Part shown: positions 1-10,790 of the stretch, piece after piece
Layout of the letters: each line of letters begins with the position of its first letter
How positions within the stretch are numbered: the first letter of the stretch is position 1
Assembly (NCBI GenBank): GCA_013180625.2
Contig: SNVD02002618.1
Span: forward strand, 62,001 to 126,000
Direction of reading: 5' to 3'
DNA: 64,000 bases
From: Boswellia sacra
Lineage: Eukaryota > Streptophyta > Magnoliopsida > Sapindales > Burseraceae
The notes under the pieces: model-generated
What the model saw: the letters and a program-made list of their open reading frames with translations, nothing else
Told to the model about the DNA's origin: nothing
Database searches by the model: none
Program-made: the position numbers and the translations under genes

Positions 1-690
1 AACATATGGCTTATGATTAGATTCCTTCTGGATTGATTTCTGTGAATTTTCAAATTCGAGTATCAGTTTTCTAAGCTTTTGATAGGTTTCTCCTCAACTC
101 ACTTCTCTTTGCATCCAAGGCTATTTCAATCATTTTCATTGCTCAACACTCGTCTTTGTTTCATCATCGAGCCTCAAAAATCAATTGTCTAGAAGTGTAT
201 CCTAGAGGGAGAGAGAGAGTATTTTTGGATGGCCTAGGAAGTGTGCCAAAGGTATACTTATGTAGGCTTTCTTTGGAATGAAATATTTGATAAAAAACTA
301 ATGTGGGCCTTTGATGAACAGTATTGGTGAATAGTACTAATATGAATAGTGCCAACCAGTGGTGAATAGTATCACCGGTGGTGAACAGTACCTCTGGGTA
401 AATAGTACACTTTAAGTCAGCTATATTCAATCAACCATAGCTTTTTGTACAAAATTCTAATTTACAATCAATAAATTTCTATAAAACTAGACATTTGGAG
501 CTTGGCAATGGTATATGACTTGTTGTTTGGTTCTTTGTATATTGGTTTCTATGATTTTTTGAAGTTAAACATTGGTTTTCTAGGTTTTGGTTCTTTGGTT
601 TTTCACACTTTTCTCCATTCAAGGCTCTCTTGGGGCATTTCATATTGATCAACACATGTCTGTGTCCGTGTCCGTGTTTCCGTCATCAGG
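1..690. repeat. LTR-like fragment, family unassigned
   Basis: AT-rich non-coding sequence with repeated phrases of the type gtgaatagt and a block near 490-535 (gagcttggcaatggtatatg) that resembles 3755-3780 inside the LTR-like insertion at 2571-3953. This suggests a distant relative of that LTR. No terminus or coding sequence is visible, because the left end is outside the window. Short ORFs here show no family resemblance. Confidence 0.3.
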
Positions 691-977
691 CTAAAAAAGT
701 GTCTACACAAGGGCTTTTGCTAGAAAGTGAAAAGCTATGAAAGGAGCTAGGAAGTATATTGAAGAAGAGTGGAAGTATCCAAGCAGCAATGAGGAGAGTG
801 AAGGAAGTACAGAGCCATTATAGGCCACTAGAGGAGGAAGAAGGGCAAGACAATTAAATGCCCAATGGAAGATGAAGAGGCGTTTATGATCAATTTAGGA
901 GTTCCAATGGTCCAAATCGGAGGGGAATGGGTAGAAGTGGCTTCAGTTAGGCTGAAAGAATGGGTCATGATAGGGTC
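691..977. other. Unassigned purine-rich stretch before LTR1
   Basis: About 290 bases rich in GAA/GAG with no ORF I recognise. It does not match the sequence preceding LTR3 or LTR4, so it may be the DNA into which the Tat-family array inserted, or the tail of another element. I see no other signal in it. Confidence 0.3.
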
Positions 978-1455
978 TATAGACACTAAATTTTTGAGGC
1001 TTGATGATGAAATGAAGATGAATATCGAGTAATGAAAATGATCAAAATGCCCTTAGAAGCCAAGAAAAGAAAGGTGAGAAGGAATCGATGAAATGTCTCA
1101 GAAACTAACATGTGAGTTCAAAAAATCACATAAATTAATCCAAAAGGAATATGCTAATGAGTCATATACTGTTACGAAGCTATTTGATGTCTAGTTTTGT
1201 AAAAATTTATGGATTGTGACTCGGAGTTGAACTCAAAAAGTTATGCATGATCGAACAGATGAAGGTTAGAAGGGGTTGCACTATAAAGTGCCAAAATAGG
1301 AAGGACCAAAGGAGAACAACTGTGCAACTATTGACCGACAGCTACTCAGCGATTTGCCAACAACTGCCCGATTGGTCACCCTATAATTTTGGAAAATCTC
1401 ATTATAAATCTTCCTATTTTGATTTTTAACTCCTTTTTCAACTTCAACCTTCAAC

Positions 1456-1463
1456 TATATAAA
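1456..1463 (+). promoter_or_regulatory. TATA box of Tat-family LTR1
   Basis: TATATAAA followed by a run of C, at the same place in the LTR as at 26136, 38833 and 49641. It marks the likely U3/R boundary a few tens of bases downstream. Confidence 0.6.
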
Positions 1464-2291
1464 CCCCCCATTGGCTCACTTTTAAGGACACCGATTATTG
1501 AGAATAATCATCCATTCTCCCTCTTGAAGACACACTTGAGAATTCTAGAAGTCTTTTCTAGTTTAACGATTTTTAGCCATTTTATTGCTTTAAACCCAAA
1601 AAAGATACGTCTTGAGAGTAGTCCTCTCTTCGCCCTCATATTTTCTTGTTTACTTTTCTTGCTTAGAATTAAGCATGTTTAAGGTTTATTTTGGTTAGAA
1701 TAAGCATGTTGATTATTTAATTTAATGCTTAGAAGCATGTTTAGCATTTTATGAATTGCTTAACCTTTTTATTTGTTTTGTGAGATGGATAAACATGTCC
1801 AGGTAAGTCCGCTTTCCCTTCTTTATTAGAAACTTATTTAGGAATTTAATTTTTTTGCGAATGCATAGAATCATGCTTAGGAGCAAATGTCTAGAATCAT
1901 GCTTAAGAGCATATGATTAGAATCATGCTAGGAGAACTTATGAGTGCTTTGATATATGTTAAAAAATAGCATAGAATAGATAAGGATTACCAAATTATCC
2001 TTTGAATGTTTTGATTGGGCTAGAAGAGCCTTGTTTGATTTCAATTGTTTGAATTAGGCTAGAAATGCCATGATTAGGCTAGAATATACCATGATAACCA
2101 TGCTTAGGCTAGAAACGCCATGATCCTTAATAAATTGATATGAATTATGCTAGAATAGCAATTGCCATGATAGAATTATCGAATCTAGGTTGAAATGCCA
2201 TGATATTAGATTATGGGCTTGTATTGAATTTTAATTAATTGATTTACTATTGAATGTGTCATGATAAAAAGTGCTATTATATGATGCCATG

Positions 2292-2333
2292 AAGTGGTGG
2301 TGGACTCACATTGATGGTGAGGGACCATCACTT
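2292..2333 (+). promoter_or_regulatory. Conserved stem-loop in Tat-family LTR1
   Basis: Outer arms AAGTGGTGG and CCATCACTT pair over nine positions (one G-U as RNA). An inner stem CTCAC/GTGAG encloses the loop attgatg. Equivalent hairpins lie at 14974-15015, 35491-35532, 39573-39614, 50423-50464 and, inverted, about 54082-54120. It lies downstream of the TATA box, so it should be present in the transcript. Function is unknown. Confidence 0.6.
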
Positions 2334-2570
2334 ATAATTAGATGAATGTATACTTTATATAATTTATTTTATTGTTGAAGAACAAAGCAATGTAATCCTC
2401 TTCCCTTTCCCCTATGTTTGAACGAAACGTAATATATTCTCCTCCATCGTTCTATGTATGAATATACTATTGCTTTGGTTGAATATGCCTCATATGATTA
2501 ATGAAGATAAAACTTGAAATGTGTTCATAAAATGAACAATCTTAAGTAGACTGTATATCAATATGAGATA

Positions 2571-3953
2571 TTGATGCGTTCGAAACTAGCAAGTATACTA
2601 GTCGCACAAGTAATAAAGTGATGAGTGAGATATCGTTCCCACGAGGATTGATTCTAATTAAATTTGTTATTTTTCAGCAACAATAAACTAAATATGGGGG
2701 GTTTTGTTGAATGATAATTAAACTGAATACGAAGGCAAATAAAAAATAACACAACACAATATTAAATGAATTGAAAATTCAATGAGAGACACTTGGTTAA
2801 GGGTTCTTTCTCTGCCACAAGATATGAATTTGTGAATTAACATAGAATTGTATTCTAATTACAGCATTGAAGTTATCAACCGTAGATAACAACAAGCTCT
2901 GTTATCCCAATCTTTCCTTACTTTGGTGTTAAATAAAACAAGCTCTTTATTTAATCTCTATCCATTAAACAACCTAGAACAAGCTCTCTAAGTTTAATTC
3001 AATAGAAGCATTACGATGAGAAAGATAGGTTTATCTAAGCAATAATCACACAAGTTCGGATTATTTAACCTAGGTTGTATTTTCCAAGTGCAATCTCTGA
3101 ACACAATTTTGCTACTAATGATTGGAAATTCATGACAATTACGGATCAAGATTTCGAATCTAGCAATAGACAACAACAGATTATATTCAGTTGGCCATTC
3201 CAAATACAATCAGTAAGCAATCATAAGCATTAGATATGGGAAAATACAAGCAACTTCAATTAGAGAATTGGATAACAATTTCTTGCACAATCAACTCACA
3301 AAATCCATATCAAGGGCTTTGAAATCACCCTCAACCAATTCAGATTTAGTTACGCATATTTAATCAGAATAACAAATACAATACAGAGAAATTCCAGAAT
3401 TGAAAAGGAAAGAAAGAACTAAGCAAAATCTTTGAAAATCTTCTTTGTAGATGAATCTTCTTGGAATTGTAGTTCCTCCTCTTTCAAAATCTTCTTTCTC
3501 CTTCAAGAACTCCAAGGGATGAGAGAAATCCAGAAATGCAGCTCCTCCCACGTTTTGCCCTCTTCAAGTTATGAAAATAAAACCCTAAAATGTGTTTAAA
3601 TACTCTGCTACAGTAACGTGCTACAGTGTCCCGTATTATACATGCTACAGTGATGTGTGGAATTACATTTCTACACTTCTAACACTGTTTTGATTACAAC
3701 TTTCGGTACACTGAATGGATTCATAAACCGTAAATTTCTCCAAAAAGTAGACTTCGAGAGCTTTTCAACGGTATATGATATGTCATCGGGTTCATTGTAG
3801 ATCAATACAATTAAATCCGAGAAGATGGTTGACTAGCAGAGGTGAAAATGAAGGGTTTTACTCCATTTTTGTGCAAGTTGCTCCAAAACTCCTACAAACA
3901 TCAAAACCACACAAAAACATAAAAATACCAAGGAATATAGCAAAGAAACATAA
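2571..3953 (-). mobile_element. LTR-like insertion, probably reverse-oriented solo LTR (partial)
   Basis: Unrelated to the Tat family, it lies between truncated LTR1 and the Tat leader. Its left end (TGATGCGTTCGAAACTAGC, then ...aagtaataaag...gag...cgttcccacgagg) resembles the left end of the insertion at 50662-52044 (...gaagtaataaacc...gag...cgatccatgagg). An element of this kind therefore entered twice. A TATA-like gtatttaaac on the minus strand near 3595 suggests reverse orientation. The right end is not a clean terminus, and LTR1's 3' part plus the primer site are missing, so a deletion accompanied or followed the insertion. Confidence 0.5.
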
Positions 3954-4607
3954 GAAGTCTTTGGCTCCATTTAACCTCTAGATGACTCATGTTGGTGTCA
4001 CCACCTTTGAGTACGTACCATCAAATTGATATAAAAGGAGATCGACCCAAGGAGGAATCTCTCCCTCGAAGGGGCCTAGACCATATCCCATCTAGAAAAA
4101 TCTAAAAATTTTCAATAGGATAAATGTCCAAAACCTATGTCAAAATGTATGTCTATGGATGCAAATTTCTCATGGTTAGAATAACATCAACTCAAATCTC
4201 ATGGAACCATGAACAGATGCCACATGTTGAGTCATCCATAAGAACAAATTGGGGACATGTGCCATGGGTTAGGGTTATCATGATGTTTAAAAAGCCATGT
4301 TATGATAATCATGGAGAATCCAACATCAATATGATTGTTAGAAATAGGTGAGAGAATCTCTTATTCCCAGATCCCATGATGATGACTTGGAAAGAGGCCA
4401 AAAATCCTAGGAACAGAGACTCAACTCTACGTGTGTGGAAGAGATAAGGTTGGAAGGCTGAAAACATTTCGATGCCCTTGTGTGACCATGCACTATATCA
4501 TGCATACATGCATGCATGCGTGGTATTAACACATTTGTTTTGCAGCCATCATAGCTTGCGTTAAAAGAGGTGATTGTTTGACAAGACAAGAGGAACTAGT
4601 TGACAAA
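3954..4607 (+). other. Leader (5' untranslated region) of Tat unit A
   Basis: From agtctttggctccattta onward this aligns with 40436-41096 in unit F and 52527-53557 in unit G. It is the non-coding stretch between primer site and gag. The primer-binding site itself is lost in this unit. A 75-codon ORF starting at 4124 is not kept open in the other copies, so I do not call it a gene. Confidence 0.7.
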
Positions 4608-6582
4608 ATGGCTGCACCCAACAACAACAATACTAAAATGGCCCAATGAAGAGCTGATATGACTGCACTCCAACAACAAGTGGCCTAACTCATTGAAACA
4701 CTCTAAAATGGGCCCAACTGTATGAACTAGCTGCCATCCGTGGGTTATGATGATGATGATGGTGAGACTAGCCAAGGTAGAGATAAGGGGAAAAGCCCAA
4801 TCAATCAAGAAAAACCCAAATCGGTCAAGCAGTTAGCCAAGGACATGGAGAAGGTCTAATCTATCTTGAAGAAGAAGGGGTTGAAAGGGGTCAAAGACCT
4901 GGACGATATCCTACTCATTAGAGACAATGATTTGCTGCCAAAGTTTTGCGTACTAGACTTGCCCAATTCAATGGAGAGGGCAACCCCAAGACGTACTTGA
5001 GATAGTATACAATTGTCATGGCCACCATTCTTTTGTCAAAGCAGTACATCTTGAAGTACTTTATGCTATCTTTAAAAGATGATACGATAGTATAGTACCA
5101 TGACCTCCCTAAGAGAGTTTGAGAGGATTAGGAGGAGCTTTTTGAACAGTTTGTAGAGTAGTACTACCACAATACCCAACTGGGGGTAACCTTTAGGGAC
5201 TTGGAGACGACATGTCAGAAGTCCAACGAGACCTTCTCAGAGTATCTAGTCTATTGGAGGGCTAAGGCCACCAAGATGACCACTAGGCCTGCAAAGAAGG
5301 ACCAGGTCCACATGGTAATTAATGGAGCCTATGCTTTCATTAGTGACAGTCTTGCGGGCTTCTCTATCAAAATATTTAAAGACTTGTATGAGTCAGGTAT
5401 TTATATAGAAGATTTGGAGGCTAGGCAAAAAAGAAACATAATAGCTACCGGAGAAGAAGTCAGGGGCAGTATCACCAAGCTAATGGGTCTAGCACGAGGC
5501 ACGTAGAGGTGGAAGCGGTCACCCCACAAAGAAAGTTTCGTCGTTTGGGGAGACTATTGTCCAAGATCTTTACAAGATTGAGAGCCAAAAGGATCTTATA
5601 GCTATTGCCACCAAGAGAGCTTCCAAATCCATTGCCAAGGAATTGGAGGCATCACGAGAAGTGTGAATTCCACCAAGTGACCAGGCATAATACTGATGAT
5701 TAAACTCGTCTTCATTACAAGATTTGAGAATTGATCAACAAGGGCCAGATTCCTGACCTAGAGACATATGAGCCCAATACGAGAAGCATTTCACTACCCA
5801 AATATAATTGGGTACCTCCTTCAATGATCAACATGATTGGATCGGGCTTGACTAAGAAGCAAGTCATGAAATCATTTGAAGAAAGGAGAACAAGTAGGGT
5901 CGAGAGAGTCGAAAGAAGAGAGAAGTCTAAGCTTGAACAACAAAAAGGGTCCACTAGAAAGGTGGCCACAAAGAAGAAGCCTAAGATTGAAAAACTCAAG
6001 GTCGCAAAGCCCAAAGTTAAGGAGCCCAAAGAAGAAGAGCCCAAGTAGATGATTAAGAAGGCAAAAGATGAGCCTATTCCTTTGGCAGCCAAGATCTACA
6101 CCAAGAAGGGTGGATGGACCAACATTGCACTGAAGGAAGCCAAACAAATTTTGGAGTTGAGTTTTGTGTACCTTAGTGACCAAGAGGAGGAAAAGTTAGA
6201 AGAAGAAGAAAAAAAAGAAAAAGAAGTTGAGGTGACTTCAACCAAGAAGAAGTCCACATCATCGAGTGCCTTTGCTAAAAAACGGATGGCTAGTAAAGGG
6301 GCTAGAAAAGGCCCACCACCTAGAAGACTAAAAGTGGAGAAGGGTAGAGAAGCTAGGAAAGGGAAATAAGTTGAGAATCTTGTGAGAAGGGAAAGCTTAC
6401 CTAGAAGGTGTGAAGAAGTGAGAGTCATGGATAGTTAGGATGACATTCCCAAAGTCAAAACCCTTCCAAACTTTTGGGTTGACTTTAGCAGTGATGAAGA
6501 AGAAGAGAGAGTGAGAATTAACGAGGAAACACTTAAGGGCAAGAGTGAGAATGTACAAGGAATAATAAAGAGTGGTAGATTT
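4608..6582 (+). pseudogene. gag of Tat unit A (N-terminal and middle part, decayed)
   Basis: Gag forms the virus-like particle of the element. The start ATGGCTGCACCCAACAAC matches the gag start at 41097 in unit F. The core retrotransposon-gag segment is readable at 5201-5506 (residues FSEYLVYWRAKATKM and AKKDQVHMVI are typical). A C/H knuckle of the form CxxHxxxxHxxxxC lies near 5660-5700, followed by a lysine/glutamate-rich tail (5731-6369). Many in-frame stops and frameshifts break it. It is split at 6582 by a reverse solo LTR and resumes at 8452. ORFs antisense to the tail are shadows of the Lys/Glu-rich coding. Confidence 0.75.
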
Positions 6583-6901
6583 TGTTGACCCAGGTATGGC
6601 AACCCAAGAGGGGGGGTGAATTGGGTTTTTATTTATCAAAACGGATTTAGAAAACTTTTCTTGAAAGATCAAAATTATTTAACTCTTTCTTTGAGAATAA
6701 AGGTGAAGAAGATGAAAATAGAATGCAATCAAGAGAATAGAAATGAAGAACAATCACAAGTGCAAGTTAATGTAAAGAGATAGGGATAGAGAGAGTGCAA
6801 ACTCAATTTACGTGGTTCGGCAAACCTTGCCTACGTCCACGGGCTCCTAGCTCCACGAGCTAAGCTTTCCACTAAGTTGTAGAAATCTTTACAACTTGCT
6901 T

Positions 6902-7230
6902 GATGAACAACCTCACCAAGACTTTTTCTTCCAACTCTTGATAACACCACACCAAGAGTTCTTCTTGATGAACAACCTCACCAAGGCAACTTCCTTCAAC
7001 CCTTGATAACACCACACCAAGAGTTCTTCTTGATGAACAACCTCACCAAGGCAACTTCCTTCAACCCTTGATAACACCACACCAAGAGTTCTTCTTGATG
7101 AACAACCTCACCAAGGCAACTTCCTTCAACTCTTGATAACACCACACCAAGAGTTCTTCTTGATGAACAACCTCACCAAGGCAACTTCCTTCAACCCTTG
7201 ATAACACCACAACAAGAGTTCTCTCAAGGA
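6902..7230 (-). repeat. 65-bp tandem repeat, 5 copies, inside solo LTR
   Basis: gatgaacaacctcaccaag recurs at 6902, 6967, 7032, 7097 and 7162, exactly 65 bp apart. The same unit, in the opposite orientation, is present about 4 times in the left LTR and 3 times in the right LTR of copia element D. Confidence 0.9.
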
Positions 7231-7431
7231 TAACTATTATCCTTTACAAGAATATCTCACTCTCACCACAATACAAGAACAAGGATAATTTTTACAACAA
7301 AAGTACAACTCTCTTCAAAGAGTAGATAAATAATATAAAAGCTCTCTATACTTGATATTTCTCTTGCTTTTTGCTTGATAAAATGCTTCTCTTGCACTTC
7401 TTGTCTTGCTGAATGCATGGGAGAAGGGCTC

Positions 7432-7439
7432 ATTTTATA
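7432..7439 (-). promoter_or_regulatory. TATA box of the reverse solo LTR
   Basis: TATAAAAT on the minus strand, at the same place in the LTR as TATAAAAG at 27160 and 34013 of element D. Confidence 0.55.
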
Positions 7440-8451
7440 GGCAAATGAGATGAACTTGAGCAAGTGAAGACACCATCTCCAAATTTTCTGCCCACCATAA
7501 AAACCGTAATCTTGTCTGCCATTTTTGTCAATGTTCCGTTTGAAATTTGAAAATCTGTAAAACATAAAAGATCTGTACATTTGAATAAGCTTTCCAACGC
7601 ATCAAGAACCAAGTCATTTGGATATCTGTAGCTCAAGATATGGCCAAAATACCATTCGGTACTCAAGTGACTTGATTTTTCTTTCATGTGTCTGTCCACT
7701 GACTTGAATGATAATTATGTCAGCCTTCCGTTTGAAATTTGAATTTCTTCAAAACATAAAAGATCTTCATATTTGAATAAGCTTTCCAAAACATTAAGAT
7801 TCAAAGAATTTGGATATCTCTATCTTAAGATATGGCCAAAAAACACCATTCGGTGCTCATGTGAGTTGATGTTTCTTCTCTGTGTCAGTCCACCGAATTG
7901 CATGTCAATTATGTCATCCTTCCATTGAAATTTGAATTTCTTCAAAAAATATGAAATTTGCCCCATTAAGTCATGTTTCTAATGCCACAAGAATCAAGTC
8001 ATTTTGATTTTTCTAGCTCAAGATATGTCCAAAGGAGTATTCGGTGCTCATGTCAGCTGCTTCCATTTGTCTTTCAACTTGCATGATGATTTGGACAACC
8101 TTGCACTTGAAATTTGAATTTCATTAAAACATATGAAATGTTATAAATTGAGTAAGCTTTCCAAAGGCTCAAGAATCACGTCATTTGGATATTTGTAGAG
8201 ATATATATGACCAATTGATTGAACATTGCTCATGTGTCACATTCCTTGAGTCAATCCTTGTTCTTAAACTTTGGTGCCTTTAACATGTAGTCTTCTCCTT
8301 AGCTTCAACACTTCATTTTAATAAGCCTCTTCTTGATTTTAAAATTATTTCAATGATCTTACTCTTGCACATAAATAAACATGTTAGTAAATCTCAATTA
8401 ATCAATGTGTATTGTTATCATCAAAATTATCATGTAGCCTTAGGGCTAACA

Positions 8452-8645
8452 GATTTTACCATAAGAGTGAGAAGCAAAAGTCAATCAAGAAAGAGAAGAC
8501 TATTGAGAAAGGCAAAGAAATTGCCAAGGTAGGAACCAAAGAAGAAGAGGATCAAGCGATCAAACAATTAAAAAGGACCCAAATGAATGCTAGCATTCGA
8601 GACTTGTTAATTTTATCCCAAAAGCATAGAGAAGCCAAGGTGTAG
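8452..8645 (+). pseudogene. gag C-terminal segment of Tat unit A
   Basis: Continuation of gag after the solo LTR. The charged segment (KSIKKEKTIEKGKEIAKVG...) ends in SIRDLLILSQKHREAKV, just before the protease. The equivalent piece in unit C is split by element B (LVFK...LQKT). The segment is open for about 65 codons, then hits a TAG at the gag/protease transition. Confidence 0.65.
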
Positions 8646-9430
8646 GCTTTGGTAGAGGTCGAGATATCAATGGCTGCTACTCCAAATAAGATCATATCTA
8701 CTATGATCAGAGGAGTACCCAAGAGGGCAAATGAGAAGGGTCTAATCACCTTCATCAATGAAGATCTAACTTTTGAAAGAAGGAATTATAATAGGCCATT
8801 GTTCATTACTGCACAGATTGGTTGAAAGACATCTTGCATCATGGTGGATGATGGGTCCATTATTAATATTGTGCCTATGAAGATATTGTACAAGTATGAG
8901 ATCAGTGAAGATGAGCTTAAGCCTTGTGAGATGGTGATTAGGGCCTATGATGACCTGAAGAGAAGTACCATTTGGATCTTCAAGGCATTAGTGAAGATTG
9001 GGCCAATTTAAATTATGATAGAATTCACAGTACTTGATATTCCAATCACATTTGTTGCTTTGTTGGGACAAGCATGGTTCTATATGCTTAGTGGACTTCC
9101 TTCCACACTACATTAGAAGATCCGATTCAACATGGATAGGGAGATTGTCATCATTCATGTGGCTTCAACTATTGCACCATCTGCTTTAAGTGTGAAGGTT
9201 GGAGAGTTACCCTACATAGGAGGTTCTCACATAGCCATGATTGACGAAGTCAGCCTAATTGTCGATGGGATAATAAAGAAACAAGAATATTTGACAAGAA
9301 CTGGGCCTGGGAAGAATGGACGTGGTTTACCATCCTTTTTGGATTTAAAAGGCCAAACTTCTAGAAGAGGTTTGTGTTATAAGTCCAACGGAAAGAAGAA
9401 GACTTTGAGCCCAAGAAGGGGAGACTCATA
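8646..9430 (+). pseudogene. Protease and G-patch-like segment of Tat unit A
   Basis: The aspartic protease that would cut Gag-Pol is recognisable from PLFITAQIG, CIMVDDGSIINIVPM (active-site region near 8835-8880) and FTVLDIPITFVALLGQAWF. It carries stops at about 8822 and 9010. Downstream, 9132-9431 is an open segment with GRGLPSFLDLKGQTSRRG, matching a glycine-rich motif in unit C (22240-22350, ending NKRGLGYNSD). This resembles a G-patch between protease and RT. The assignment of the protease is firm from its order and context; the G-patch label is tentative. Confidence 0.6.
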
Positions 9431-10790
9431 AAGTTTGTCAAGGCCCAAGATATGAAGTATGTGGGAGTTGTTGAGCCATGGGTTTTCAAGGGAATATTAA
9501 AGCCTGGATTTGAGATTTTCAAGGATATCCTTCAAGCAAGAATCTGTAAGGGGAATGACTTAGAGGAAATGGAGAAGATGGCCTTTAAGAAGGAGAAGCC
9601 TCCAGATCAAGCACCACTAATAGATACGTCCATCGACCTTACTGCCTTCATCAAGAAAGGAATCAAAGATGTATTTTATGAGGATGTATTTGTCCCCAAC
9701 CTCTTTGACGAAGAGGACATTGTTTATGTTTCTAAATTTGATGCAATAAAGAATTAGTTTACTTACTTGTGTGATGTCTTTCATAATGGCATCGTGCATC
9801 ATAATTTGCATTTCACTAGCATGTTTGACATCCATACCATTCAAACTCGTGACATTAATCTTGGTACAACAGAAAAACCTAAGAACATATGTATTGCACT
9901 TGATACAACTCTTGAAGAGAAAGAGAGGTTTGAAAAATTACTAAAGAAACGTGAAGAAGTCCTCGCCTAGTCCTATTATGACATGCCTGGAATTGAGAGG
10001 AGCATCGTTGAGCATACGATTCCAGAATATCCATACATGAAGCTGATCAAGCATAAGTTGAGAAGGTTGAGACTAGAATGGGCTTAGAAAATCAAGGAAG
10101 AAGTTTCCGAGCAGATCGAAGCCAAGTTTTTATAAGCGGTGAAATATCCACAATGATTAACCAATATCATGCCAGTGCCGAAGAAAGATGGAAGAGTTCG
10201 AATATGTGTGGATTATCGAGACTTGAATAAGGCCTCATCGAAGGATAATTTTTCCTTGCCTTACATTGATGTGTTAGTGGATAGTGCTGCCGCCAGTGTG
10301 ATGTTTTCATTTGTAGATGGGTTTTCAGGATACAACTAGATAATGATGGCCGATGAAGACAAGATGAAAACGGCTTTCATTACAGAATGGGGAACCTAAT
10401 GTTATAAGGTGATGCCCTTTGGGTTGAAGAATGCAAGGGCAACTTACTAACGAACGGCGATGATACTGTTTCACGACATGATGCACAAGGAGATAGAAGT
10501 CTAAGTGGATGACATGATGATGAAATCCGAGACTTGAGAAGGTCACTTTGAAGCTTTATATAGATTCCTAGAAAGAGTGAAGAAATACAAGCTATGGCTA
10601 AATCAAAGAAGTGTGTCTTTGGAGTCACCTTAGGAACTTGTTGGGGTTTGTAGTTGGCAAAAAGGGGATAGAAATAGATCTAGGCAAGGTTAAGGTGATT
10701 ATAGAGATGCCATTGCCTAAGATCGAAAAAAGAAGTTCGAGAGTTTCTTAGGAAGATCCAATATATCAGTCGGTTCACTACCAAATTGAT
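9431..10790 (+). pseudogene. Reverse transcriptase of Tat unit A (decayed)
   Basis: After a linker (9452-9970), the RT domain runs from about 9980. Recognisable blocks are PVPKKDGRVRICVDYRDLNKAS (about 10170-10235), FSFVDGFSGYN, VMPFGLKNA (near 10410), and the catalytic block read as VDDMMMKSET near 10505, where the residue before VDD is a stop. Stops at about 10085, 10335, 10399 and 10450 and a frameshift near 10600 make it inactive. It copies the element RNA to DNA in intact relatives. Order and motifs are those of Ty3/gypsy RT. Confidence 0.8.

Larger units (their letters stand above)
978..2570 (+). repeat. LTR1 of Tat-lineage Ty3/gypsy array (3' truncated)
   Basis: Starts with tatagacactaaattttt, matching the LTR starts at 38331 and 49117. 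It carries the family's landmarks in order: conserved 5' block, TATA box at 1456, a region of repeated gcttagaatcatg / aggctagaaatgccatga units (about 1860-2210), and the conserved hairpin at 2292-2333. It breaks at gagatat near 2570, where the other copies continue for roughly 300-350 bases to gttcaca. The missing end is replaced by the insertion at 2571-3953. Confidence 0.85.
6583..8451 (-). mobile_element. Solo LTR of the copia element D family, reverse orientation
   Basis: It begins TGTTGACCCAGGTATGGC and ends agggctaaca, the reverse complement of the LTR ends of the copia element at 26149-34735. The LTR is 1869 bp and is flanked by a perfect 5-bp target duplication gattt (6578-6582 and 8452-8456). 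No internal sequence remains, so it is a solo LTR left by LTR-LTR recombination. It interrupts gag A: the reading aaagagtggtagattt continues as gattttaccataagag after it. It carries five copies of a 65-bp repeat. Confidence 0.92.

Noticed and set aside
2292..2333. Hairpin as a transcription terminator
   Set aside because: No U-tract follows, and bacterial-type terminators are not expected in a plant retrotransposon.
4124..4351. 75-codon ORF in the leader of unit A as a small gene
   Set aside because: The aligned leader in units F and G does not keep the frame.
5715..6428. Long open frames antisense to gag A (hydrophobic, serine/leucine/phenylalanine-rich)
   Set aside because: They mirror the lysine/glutamate-rich gag tail on the plus strand (GAA/AAG codons read as TTC/CTT); no family resemblance and not kept in other units.
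6902..7230. Regular 65-bp repeats as a CRISPR-like array
   Set aside because: Units are contiguous with no unique spacers, lie inside an LTR with a perfect target duplication, and the genome is a plant's.
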